This document shows positions 21,724 through 32,480 of a stretch of 64,000 nucleotides of DNA, piece after piece. Origin of the DNA: Dioszegia crocea (Eukaryota; Basidiomycota; Tremellomycetes; Tremellales; Bulleribasidiaceae); assembly GCA_001600615.1 (NCBI GenBank), contig BCKK01000001.1:1465082-1529081 (forward strand). Direction: 5' to 3'. Position 1 is the first letter of the stretch, and every line of letters starts with the position of its first letter. The notes under the pieces are model-generated. The model saw only the letters and a list, made by a program, of their open reading frames with translations, was not told where the DNA came from and did no database searches. The translations under genes were made by a program, and so were the position numbers.

Positions 21724-23010
21724 CTACGCTGACACCTCTACACCTCGCCCACCCGTAGCCATCCACTCCTTGGTCGCCCCACACTTCGGGTTGGTACATC
21801 CCTGACACCTCAGACCCAGCTGCTTCCCCGTCGGTCGCCCCGTCACCGCATATTCATCCATGTGACCCTTGATCAAATCCGCCAAAGCCCGGACAAAGAT
21901 GGGGGAATCGTTTAAACTCTCCGCCCGTTTCAAATCCACGCCCAGCTTATCCGCCTCCTCCTTGACCTCAATGTCCAGCTCGTATAGCGTCTCGATGTGA
22001 TCCGAGGTGAAGGCGATAGGCACGAGGCAGATATCCTTCTGGCCATTCTTGGCGAACCCCTCGACCGAGTCAGATGTTTGAGGTCCTTGCCATGCTTTGG
22101 GACCGACCTGCGATTGCCAAGTCAATCGGTAGCTATCGTCAGCTGGGTCTAGAGCAAACCTACGGGTTGGAAAAGCCAAGTTTCTCCATCACGGAGTACA
22201 CCGTCGCCGCCACTTCCGCCACGTAAGGATCCCCTCTGTTCACGATCTCCAGGGGCAGTGAGTGTGCCGAGAACAGCAGAACCACATTATCCCGCTTGCC
22301 CTCCGGCCACTGCTTCAGAGCCGCCCGGATGTTGGTCGCCACCGCATCCACCAAACCGGCATGTTTTGGCCACCTATCCAGGATACTCCACTCCACCTCC
22401 CCGTTTCCGCCCCACTTCTCCGTCCCCCTCTTGTTGACCGACTGCATAAATAGCTCGTTCAAACTACTCCCTGTGGTTGAGCAAGAATACTGGGGGTATT
22501 GACTGAATGCCACCGCTCGTGTCACCCCGTCCGCCTTCATTTCCGCCAGACAATCCTCGGTGAGAGGTTTAGCATATCGGAAAGCGACATATGGCTTGTG
22601 AGGTGCACTCTCAGGTCGCAGCTCATCAAGCAATTGACACATCTGCCGCCCCTGCTCTCTTGTCCATTTCAGGATAGGCGATCCTCCTCCAATCTCGGTG
22701 TACTGCTTTTCGATCTTGGGAGTTCGGCGTTTGGCAATGAGGGGAGCGAGGAGGGATTGCATAGGGAGGGGAATGAGATCGCGGTCGTGAAATAGGCGGG
22801 ACAAGAAGTCGTGCACTTCGGGAATGGTAGATGGACCGCCCATATTCATCATGACTATTCCGGTGGGTCTATCGTCAGTCTCGCCCCTACGGGAGCTTAC
22901 GCTTTGGCCGATGTCGCCACGGGGTGCACCGTGGCCAGCGTTCGGACAGCATTGCGGGATCCCGATGCGTGCGCCGAGCGCAGAGGCTTTGTACACTGGC
23001 GTAGACTCAT
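21724..23010 (-). CDS. HEM15: Ferrochelatase, mitochondrial, with [2Fe-2S] cluster ligands
   Basis: Three exons: 22901-23010, 22164-22868, 21724-22132 (407 aa), introns of 32 and 31 nt. The first 36 residues are rich in Arg/Ser/Ala and lack acidic residues, as expected of a mitochondrial targeting peptide. The core shows GIVMMNMGGP, the active-site region YPQYSCSTTGSSLNE, FSAHSLPLEIVNRGDPY with the conserved His, and NPYRLTWQSQVGP formed across intron 2. The C-terminus has CQGCTNPKC, the C-x2-C-x4-C cluster motif; with the Cys of QYSCSTTG it gives four candidate ligands, as in animal enzymes and unlike S. cerevisiae. It inserts Fe2+ into protoporphyrin IX, the last haem step. It is divergent from NUP188 (191 bp apart). 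Confidence 0.95.
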
Positions 23011-23201
23011 ACTGGGCAGGGTATAGATGGACAGATCGAGGATCGCTGGAAATTAGCGAATGACGATCGTGCCGTTACCAGCCGGCTAATCCCGGGATAA
23101 AAGCGAGAAATTCGCACGCCAACAAATGCGCCTATTGATGTCCACCTTGTTGAAGCTCTATAACCTTGCATACCTCCCACCACAATTCACAAGCGAGCAG
23201 T
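23011..23201. promoter_or_regulatory. 191-bp divergent promoter (HEM15 / NUP188)
   Basis: Both start codons border this stretch. A GATAAAAG sequence near 23096 on the plus strand is the only TATA-like element. Otherwise no motif is claimed. Confidence 0.45.
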
Positions 23202-26200
23202 ATGTCAGCAGCAGAGGGTAGTCTACAGCCAGATGACTATCTCTGGTACGTCCTGACCCACTTGAATCAGCCCAAGAGGTGAGCTAACGCCTCAGGCCGC
23301 TCAGTACCCTTCGCGACACTCTCCTCAAAGCCGGCTCGGCCGACCCGTCGCCCAAGCTATGCCTGATTCTCAAACACCACGTAGATCGCCTTCGGACACC
23401 ATGGCGCCTTGCAAAGTCAAACGCTAAAGACGGGCCGAATGTCTTTTCCCAGCCCGCGGTGTCGCCAGCTCCGGGCGTCCAGGTCGACATTGACGAGCCA
23501 AGCCGAGCTCTTGCATCCAAGCTGGCCGATGTAACGGGGATAGCAGGCGTGGACGCTTGTCTTATCGTAAAGAGCTATACGACTTTCGTCGACGACACCG
23601 AAAACGTTCAATTGGAGCAGATGTTCAGGTGGTACTCGGATGAATGCCTCGAGTTGGCGGAAATTGTGTTGGAGATCCTACATTTATCTCACACCGGGGA
23701 TGGCGAATGGATGCAAATGGCATCTGAAATCAAGGAAGGGATGATGCCAGATGCGGCGGAGTATATGAAAGAATTATTCCAGGGATGGGCGGGACTGGCG
23801 CAGCAGAAATCGGGGAAAGAGCAAAGTGGACATGCGTTGTTTTGGTAAGTTCAATAGTCGCACCACCTCTTGTGTAGCACCAATGCCTCGCGATTAGGCA
23901 CTGACGATTAGGGCCTCACACCAGCTCCGTCTCCAATCCGTCATCCTCGACATCCTCTTCCTGGTGCTCTACCAAAACCCAACTCGACCCGTGTCGATAT
24001 CCGAAGGATTGATTCGGGGATTTATGATGTCAAGCTTCGCTACCGAGCAAGCAAATCGAGACATTTGGGAGATGGACACTTCTTGTCAACGTCTAGCTCT
24101 GCGAATACGAGACCTCGCGCTGGTCATTGTGCTCGAAGCGTTTGGCCTATCCGGCATCGTCACTCCGGGCGAAGAATCACTCGCCAGCCCCCTCCTTACC
24201 TCAAAAGAAAGCATCACTTCCCTCCACCTGTTCTTATATGAATACACGGCCCAGCTCGAATCTACCAAAGATGCCGTCTTCCCTACATCCCCCACACCCC
24301 TCATTAGTCTCGCCTGGTCCATATTCCTTCGGTCGCTCGTACCAACCCTCCTACCACCCCCCGCAGGCTCATCCGGACAGCTATACCAAGACATGGCTTC
24401 CCGCGCGCTTGCGCCCAGCTCAGGACTTTTCCCGTGGATTGAGCAAATCCTTATTGGACCTCTCTTCACCCCCACCGCGGACCGGAGCGAGACATCCCGT
24501 CGGAAAGTCCTCAAGGACCTCTTGATTGGTCTGGCGGATATAATCCAGCTCGCCAATATTCCTGATCGCCTAGGCCTGTACCGTATATGGGATCTCCTAT
24601 TCTCCACCGGCTCACCATCCACCTCGCTTGCTCTTTCCGCCGATTACTGGATAGCCGACCACCCATCCCCTCTCCGCCGAGCTCTGCTTGACCAGTCCGA
24701 TTTCCCCCACAACCCCACACTTCTCCCATATATCCTCTCATCCCTATCCGGTGTCTCCGCGGAAGACGCGACAGAAGGAGCCCTCGACGATGTCCGACCT
24801 GTACAAAAAGCCGCCGAATACTTCTCCAACCTCGACATCGTCGTGATACCGACCCAACCGGGATGGTATCGTTTCTTCGGAAAGAATGCTCAGGGGCGGA
24901 TGCTGGTGGAAGCGGCGAGAAATCTGGTCCTACCAGGCGGAAAAATCATTGAGGAGGGGCAGCAGGGAACAGTCCTTCGCACGAATGGCGAAAAGCAGAT
25001 CGTGGCCTGGGAAACGCGTATGCCAGGGTGGAAACTTCTGATTGAAATCATGAAGGTAGCGCTAGGGGCGCGCACCATGACTCAGCAAGATCCGCAGGTT
25101 GACAATTCGGTCTGCCTGTCAGTGGCTGATCTGGAAATCAGCGTGACATCGGCCGAAGTCATAGGCGCAGGCCTGCGGCTTCTGGCCTGCGTTCTGCGAC
25201 CCATTGGCGGGTTGGCAAATGAGATCCTTGGCATCATACCTGCACATCCAGTCTACACCATCCTCGAGCTCGTCTTTCCATCACTACAACAAAACCTCCC
25301 CTCCACAACACTAGCCCTCGATATCCTTGTCTCCCTCCTCCACGTCGATCCTGCTGTCGTCTTTGCTGTCCTCCGCTCTACGGGATTCTTTGGCGTTCCG
25401 GATCGGAAACGCGGTCTCGCGTATAACCTCATTCACCTCGATTCGGCCGGAGGCACGCATGAAGTCACCCTCAGCGTTCTTCGGCTGGTGAGCGCCATGG
25501 TGTCATGCTCTTTCCGAGATCAAGCGGACGACGGGACTCTCCGAGCAGCGATACATCACACATTTGCCGATGTATGGTCAATGTTTGCCGGGTGGAGATA
25601 TGCCGATTCCATCCGGAAGTACATGATCGCTTCGAGTCTGTGTGAATTGTACGAATCGGTCCTATCCCATCCTTCAAACGCCAATGGCCTCACTCCCGCC
25701 GCCCAAACCACCATCGACGTCCTCATCTCCTCTTCCTCCACCATCACCTACCGCCCCATCGTCGAGCTCCTCACGCAGGGTCCAGTCATCGCCCAACGTC
25801 TGGCACAAACCCAAGAGACTGCAGCTGTCGTTCGTTCCGTCGAAGCTGCAATTTCCCTCTTATCAGCTCTATTCAGAGTGGCCACTGTCGATGCTGGCAA
25901 CCTACCCTTCAGCCTATTCGCCTCTACCGCTACAGTCGATTCGGAAAAGATCTCGCTGGTAGACGCCCTAGCTCGGATTGCAGTCTCCCCAGCCACTCAG
26001 ACGGGCATCCGGATTGGCTTGCTAAAGCTCATTCAAACGTACCTCGATTCGACCGCGCTTGACCACCGCAAAGCCAGTCTAGCGGGTCTACTCGGGGACG
26101 CCGAGCTTACCTGCGCGCAATTGGCCGTCTTAGCCGGGGGTGATGCTTCATCACAACAACGCGCGGCGGCGTGGAACCTCCTGGCGTCTGTCATTACAAC

Positions 26201-28692
26201 TCAGCCAGGTTGTGCTTCAGCCTGCATAGGGGCCGGGCCAGACCTCGCTCCACCCCTCGAATTCGCCCTTGCTCAAATAACCGCTCGTAATCCCGATCTA
26301 AGTCCCCAAGTCCTTTCCTCAGCCATTGCTTTCTGCCAAGCAGCTCTCCTATCCCCTTCCGCTTCCTCCTCCATCACCACCATTCGAGGCAAGAAGGACT
26401 TTTGGAAATCAGTGTTTGAGATCGCGACAACTTCCGTTGCTATCCCACCCACTTTCCAACTTTCCATCCACTCACCCGACTTTGCGAGCCGGATAACAAT
26501 ATATGCGCATGCCACACAAGCCCGGGCGAACGCTACAAGTCTCCTCGCGGCGGAGCTGAGACTGCTGGACGAGGATGACCAGAGTGAGGCTCTTGATTTG
26601 GTCCTGGGCGCATGGCGGAGTGGGGACAGATTGGAAGAAATGGCGGCGGCGGCGATGCACAGTAGCTGTGAGCCAGAACTGCAAGATAGGGAAACAAAAC
26701 GTTTAGAAGAGGCTGGTGTGAAGGTTGAACGGTGGCGAAGTACGAGAATGGCTGGCGAGCGCGAGTACGGAATGGGCTATTTGTATGGTAAGTAAGCACC
26801 TTGACCCCAGCTCACGACTAGATGGTAATCCCCAAGCCAACGAAGCGGAGCATCAATCCATGGTCAACCTCGGCATGGACCTGCTAAATCTCGACTGGTC
26901 TATGCTCGAAGGGGACGTCGCTCTGACTCGAGCTTTCAGGGAGTTGGCGGAGGGGGTCGCGAGCTGGGCGGAGGGAGATGGTCTGGCAGCCAAAGCAGCC
27001 ATGCAGGCTGCGATTGTCGTGGGCGACATCGCATCACAGGAGAACCGCGCAGGAGACATACTCCTTGCGGTACAAACGGAACGATTAAGCATCCTGTCAA
27101 CACTCCTCCAAATTGCGCTCGCCGACGGCGTCGAAGTTGACAATGTCCACCTTGACACCGTCAGTGTCCAGGTCCGAAACATCATCAATAGCCCAATCTT
27201 CGATCCCATATCTTCCATGCGCCATCCCCAGCTCCCCGCCATCCACCGTCCCGCCCTCCGAATCCTACAATCCCTCTTCATCCGCCTTGCCTTGCGCCCC
27301 ATGACCCTCACCATCGAAGTTACAATCGAGGTTGGCGCCTCCTTCATACTCGAAGCAGCCGACATCGCACTTGATGCCGTCAGCCGGGGTATAGGATCCC
27401 CATCCGATTTTGCCCTCTCAATCACTCCACTGTGCGATATGATCGGGTTCCAAACTACGGTCTGGCTCGACAAGCTCTCTTCGTCCAACCTCATCATGCG
27501 GTCGTTGGAGCTTGTTAATCGTATCCGGATCCAATCCGACAGTGTCCCGGCATACCTCCCCAGCGTTCTCCTCCTCCACCTCGCACTCGCAAATCACCCT
27601 TACGCCGCTGAAAAGCTGGCGGTTTCAGGTCTATTACCCACATACAGCGACAACGCTATAGCCACCGAGGCAGAGTACGGTCGAATACCCCCGGACCTGG
27701 GCGAATACTCGGTACATTCCGCATGGTGCGGAATGATCTTGGTGGTCAAAACCGTCCTTGCTTCCCTACCAGAGACCGCGACCTTTGTTCAGTCGGATGT
27801 CGTCCCTTTCCTGCGTCTGACAACCGCTCAGACTATCCGGAGTCTGTCATGGGATGCCGACTCTCCCCTGTCACTTCCAGCCATCCAGGAGATGCGTAGT
27901 ACTGCCGAGCTCTTCCACGCGGTATCCTCAGCAATCGGCGCCAACATCTCCCTCCTTGCCGACTTCTCCTCGGCCGCCCTGCCACTCCTAGTATCCATAC
28001 GCTATGCGCTTAACCACCCTCGTCTCCTCTCCACCCAACTAGCTCCCTCCACAGAGGAAGAACAGTCTCTACTGCAGAAAGAGCTCGAGCATGTCGAGTC
28101 TCAACAGGAGGTCGTCTTGCTTGACTTTGCCAAGACTCCAATCCTTGCCAGCCGGACGGCGGAGCTCATAAACATCACCCGAACCATCCTCCTCACCTTC
28201 ATCGGTCTGACGGGGGCGTCGAGTATAATGAAAGGGATACGGGAAGTTGATGACGGATCGGTCATCCATTCCGAAGACGAGGTCTTGTCCTCCCCAGCCG
28301 ATCCTGTCGGCATCATCACCGACTTCCAATCTCTCGCTACCACCCTCTGCGAAAAGATGTCAGCCAACACTGCCGAGGGTGCGGCCCTGTTACAGGTCTG
28401 CCACCAGTTGGCGGAGGCAGGATGCCTATTGTCGGCCTCGCAGATTCTGCTCCGGCGAGTCTTGCTACCGGTGTATCATTCAGATGAGGACGAGAGGCGA
28501 GACGACGAAAAGCCTAAAGGGCGAGTCAGCCTTGGAAGTGGGTCGGAGAGGGACAGAGCGGAGGGATTGTTAAGAGAACTGGAGGCGGATTGGAGAGAGA
28601 TCATCGATGCGGATGGAGCTGTGGGGTCTCGTGCGCTAGGGAGATGGCTGGAAGACGCCCTAGATAGGACATTTGAGGAAGTACGAGAGTAG
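23202..28692 (+). CDS. NUP188: Nucleoporin NUP188-like, nuclear pore inner ring
   Basis: Four exons: 23202-23245, 23296-23844, 23912-26787, 26822-28692, product 1779 aa, introns 50, 67 and 34 nt. The chain is almost entirely helical (HEAT-like) with no signal peptide. Around residues 520-580 there is a Gly-containing beta-rich insertion: PGGKIIEEGQQGTVLRTNG, then EKQIVAWETRMPGWKLL. This resembles the SH3-like module of Nup188, in which a Trp-containing strand precedes GWK. Size, architecture and the N-terminal DYLWPLSTLRDTL fit PF10487-type Nup188; Nup192/Nup205 is the alternative. Nup188 pairs with Nic96 in the inner ring scaffold (family knowledge). The first intron contains an internal GTGAGC donor-like site and could hide an 8-nt microexon, but one 50-nt intron keeps the frame. 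Confidence 0.72.
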
Positions 28693-29059
28693 GATAGAAG
28701 GTTTAGGTCGAGATATGAGGGGAGGCCTTTTGTAGTGTAGCTAGTTTATAACGCAGTCACGTCTCTGCTACGACGTTTGATGCATCTACGACGACCCAGC
28801 GAGAGATTTTGAGGACTTGTACTCCATACATCCCCCTCGGGCCACCTCTGCATCCTTGAACACTGCACAGCCAAGGTCACAAATCGGACCCGAATTCTCC
28901 AAAACCGAAGCCGATTTCTCAGAATCGGCTCGCTTTTGAAAACCTACCCGGAGAATTGCGGGATTATAGATTTCCCCTATAGGTCCATTTCGTTTCAGAT
29001 TTCAGACCTCGCCGACTATGTATCTATCCCTCCAAGCGTCTTCCTCTTATACCAACATT
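28693..29059. other. Intergenic, with a small inverted repeat
   Basis: 367 bp between NUP188 and the EMI1-like gene, both plus strand. A perfect 8-bp inverted repeat AGCCGATT / AATCGGCT at 28909-28916 and 28923-28930 with a 6-nt loop lies about 130 bp upstream of the next ATG. It could be an operator or chance. Confidence 0.4.
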
Positions 29060-29828
29060 ATGTCGTGGCTATGGGGCAGCTCTACAGCATCGAGCAGTAA
29101 GGACAGCGCCGTCTCGCCTGTGTCGTCAATCCCCGATGCCTTCCCTCAGGCGGAGAGCTCGAGTGCAGCGGCTAAGCGAGCCGATCGTGAGAGTCGCCCT
29201 GCTCAGTCCTCATCTACCACTGCGCCCTCGATCTCACCACTGTCGTCGCCATCTGCGGAGTCTTCCGATAGTACATCAAGACCGGCCGGCTCGGGGAATC
29301 GGTACGACCGAATACTGCGAGATGAGGAGCAATACCAGGCAAAGCAGTATCCGAGCTTCGAGGAAGTGCCTGGGTGTATGCAACTCTTGTGCGCATTGTT
29401 TATACGTCTCAACGGATGAAAAGCTGATATCACAGTGACGAATTCATGATGTGCTACGGTACGCCTTCCTGACGTGCTCATGTTTTCGAGACCACGACTA
29501 ATCTTCAGCCCTGGTACCACAACTACGCTCCTTCTACCGCCGAGGCGACTTTCACGACTGTACCTGGAAGTTCCGGGATTTCAAATACTGCCTGTCGCTC
29601 AAGTCTGAGCCGGAGGATCGACGGGTCGAGCTATGGACGAAGAGACGGGCAGAGTGGTGGGCTGGCAGACGATACGACGGGAGTAGCGAGGATGTATGGG
29701 ATGTGAGAGAGTGAGTCCGGCGCCGGTATATGGGTGTGAATGCCTGCTGATGATTCAGTAAACCGCCTGCCAATTTCCCTCCGGTCGATTCGGAGGATGA
29801 TCAGACGAATGCTAGTGTCGTATCATGA
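29060..29828 (+). CDS. EMI1-like DUF3128 protein
   Basis: Four exons: 29060-29388, 29436-29458 (23 nt), 29509-29710, 29759-29828, product 207 aa; an in-frame ATG at 29018 is an alternative start. The first 100 residues are Ser/Ala-rich and disordered. The conserved domain begins at PSFEEVPGCMQLFDEFMMC and continues YRRGDFHDCTWKFRDFKYC, giving the paired Cys pattern of DUF3128/Emi1 (a CHCH-like Cys arrangement). In S. cerevisiae EMI1 is needed for early meiotic gene induction and sporulation; its molecular role is not established. The first donor is GTGCGC, chosen because only it restores CMQLFDEF. A 23-nt exon carries the DEFMMCY segment. Confidence 0.75.
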
Positions 29829-29995
29829 GTACATCCACGCGACATATGGTGCATGTACAAGTCTTATCTCTTCTTGTCACGACTATCAACAAGCTTCTCT
29901 TAAGCTACGGACGCGCAGTCATTCGGCCGCAGGGCGAGGATGGGACGCCCAGAATCAGGTTTAGACCCCATTGCCACTCCCCAGTCTCTCCAGGA

Positions 29996-30259
29996 TCAAG
30001 AGGAGGGCCCGGTCGGGACCGCGTTCCCGCCCAGATCGGAAAGAGGTGCGCCTCCCTTGGTATTCCCCTTCTTGCCCTTCTTCCCCTTGCCGTTCTGCTC
30101 TTCCAGGTCAGCAGCAGCGGCCTTCTTCGCAGCCTCTTTGATCTCCTTCGTACTGAGTCTCTGTACTAAATCAGCTGCGGTCAAGCACGACAGGCATGGG
30201 GATCCGTTCACAGGGAGCAGACTTCATGTGCTCACCTTGGTTGTATGTTCTTTGCCCAT
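29996..30259 (-). CDS. Small lysine-rich protein (62 aa), unknown
   Basis: Two exons, 30236-30259 (8 codons) and 29996-30160, separated by a 75-nt intron whose acceptor is TTTAGTACAG. The product starts MGKEHTTKRLSTKEIKEAA, continues with an Ala/Lys helix, a Gly/Lys stretch (GKGKKGKKG) and ends PTGPSS. It has no signal peptide and no membrane segment. The short first exon before a normal intron argues for a real gene rather than a chance ORF. It is convergent with the EMI1-like gene (167 bp between stops). A small nucleic-acid- or ribosome-associated protein would fit its basic composition, but no family is recognised. Confidence 0.5.
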
Positions 30260-30604
30260 GATGATTGATATTGATGTATAAATGTAGATCCGTGATGAGA
30301 GATGGGGCTTATAAGGGCAGATGGCCGCAGAGGGTACGTGCCACCCGGCTTGCCCCTTCGGGGTCCCGAAGAAAGGATTCGGCCGCTATACAAAGAGAAA
30401 GGACCGCCGAGATACAGTCGACTGGAATATTCCATCGGAGAAAGCGGCGGGCGCTGCGTCCTGAACGGCTCACTGTTAGGATAGGCCTGCTACATCATGT
30501 CAAAGAGCTTCATTAGTGGTCAGACGGCAAGCTTCATCATCAATCCATAGATGCATAATCCATTTTCCGATGTTCCCAATTTTCTCCCACCTTATACCAC
30601 GACC
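30260..30604. promoter_or_regulatory. Promoter of the 62-aa gene / ARPC1 3' flank
   Basis: 345 bp; both neighbours are on the minus strand. It includes a TATAAG on the minus strand (about 30311-30316) roughly 50 bp upstream of the small gene's ATG, a plausible TATA element. Nothing else was recognised. Confidence 0.4.
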
Positions 30605-32009
30605 CTACTTCTTACCCGCCGCATCCCAGATAACCAATCGCCCATCCTTACCGGCCGTAACGACCTTGCTGACGGCACCGTTACCTCCCCACTCGTACGC
30701 CTCGACGTGGGTAATACTGTTCTGGTGGACAGTCAACAACATGCCATCCGCCCCCACTTCGATACCGCCAGAAGCCCCACCGGTCGACGGGCGGTTCTGA
30801 CCCATCTTATCGGCATTCTTGAACATGTTGAATGCCTCGGTGTTGAGTCGGCCGGATCCAGCTCCAGATACCACCCGACCGCCCGAAGCGCCACCGCCTG
30901 ACGATTTTGCATCGAGGGAAGAGGACAGGGCCCAGCCGGACGCGTCACCAGAGTATAGCACAGGCTGGCAATCGTGCCCGGCAGCAATGAGGCTGGACTC
31001 GGACACGAAGGTCAGGGCAATGTAGGGGAGACCGGGAGTCCGGATGGAGATGAAGGCTTGGGGAGGAGAGCCGGGGGACGAAGGGTAGACTAGGTTGACA
31101 GAGGAATCGTGCGCTGCAAATCAGCATGGTTCGCGCAGGGATCTCAGAAGCGAAGCACCCACCGACGAATCCAAGCACATCTCCGGAAGGGGAAAAGGCG
31201 ACATCATGCACCCAACCCCCGGCTGAGCTGTTGAATTCGCCGCAGATGGTACCAAATGGGAGCCGATCACCCCAAACAGTAGGCTCGGGCCTGGAAGTCA
31301 GATAAGAACATGCGTGCAGCTGGTAGACTTACTTGGAGTCGATGTTCTTGATGAAGGCCGAGAATACATAGGCCTTGGACTCAGCAGTCCCAGCGGCGAG
31401 CAGCACGTTGTTGGGGTGCCAGTCAATTGCCAACACGGTTGACCGAAGAGGCTTCTTGATGTGTTTGGATACCCACCAGTTGTTCTCTTCGTCGAAGGAG
31501 CAAACAGCGATGGTTCTGAACATCAGCTTGTTTCTTCCTCGTGAAGAGATACTCACCTCGCACCACTTCCAACGGCAAACTTGTCCTCCTTGGGACTCCA
31601 CTTGACGCAGGTTGCAGCTCGGTTGATACGAAGCAAAACCAAGGCCGGCTTCCAGCCCTGCGGAGTCTCAGTCCACACGTAGGCGTTTCGATCCTGCGAG
31701 CAGGTGACGATCCGGTTGGTCTGAGGAGCCCAAGAGATGGCCGTGATGAGTTTGTCGTGCTATCTATCAGCCCTGCCCTTCCCTCCAAAGGGCCAAGCTT
31801 ACCTCTTTCAAGGTCTGCTTGAGGTCCCACGTGTCGCCGTTCTTCTTGTAGATCTGTACCTCGTTGTTGTTGGGCGAGATAGCCACTTCTGGTGGACATC
31901 AGCGTTTGTGGCCCGGGAATGGAGGGCAGCACGTACCGGTACGGTCAGGTCCGAAGGCTACACCGGTCAACGGACCGAGAGAAAGCTGAAATGCTTCGGG
32001 AGTGGACAT
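30605..32009 (-). CDS. ARC40: Arp2/3 complex subunit 1 (ARPC1, WD40)
   Basis: Six exons: 31937-32009, 31803-31888, 31557-31759, 31333-31515, 31163-31290, 30605-31113; product 393 aa, introns 41-49 nt. The seven-bladed WD propeller is recognisable: [86 protein letters not shown] with AHDSSVN, and a last blade [16 protein letters not shown] low-complexity Gly/Ser insert of about 45 residues in the blade 6-7 region corresponds to the ARPC1 insert that contacts actin. It nucleates branched actin with Arp2/3 at endocytic patches. It shares a 471-bp divergent promoter with HSE1. Confidence 0.93.
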
Positions 32010-32480
32010 GTCGGCTGTAGGTATTATAGGAGAGGACTAGCAGTCTACTCTCTATGACTCTTGTTAAGTTGCGGTAGATGTATGGTTGGTTGGGTGGAGA
32101 TACAGTGGTCTTGTGCTGCGTGCGGGAGCAGATCCAGCCATGACGTACACACCGTCGACCATACAAATCCAACATCCATACATCTAACGACACTATGCAT
32201 GTATCTGCGCTTGAAAAGCGGTGAACTAGCAACTGTATAGATGCTACCTGATCCCTCGATGTCCCCAGCAGGAACAGTCGTCTGATCATGATGCAAAGTG
32301 CAGGAATGATGCACCGCCACATTCCACATTCCTCCTTTGCCACCCAGCGGAAGCATTAGTGCACAGGTCCAAGCCATCCATCCCATCTTGCCTCTTTGTC
32401 CATATACAACACCTTCTTATACACAGGAAGGCGCACCCTCTACGCGAGCAGCCGTATATCACAGAGATCCATCAGAAGAT
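32010..32480. promoter_or_regulatory. Divergent promoter (ARPC1 / HSE1)
   Basis: 471 bp between the two start codons. No coding exon or repeat was recognised. The pairing of an actin-patch gene and an endosomal ESCRT-0 gene may only reflect compact gene spacing. Confidence 0.4.
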
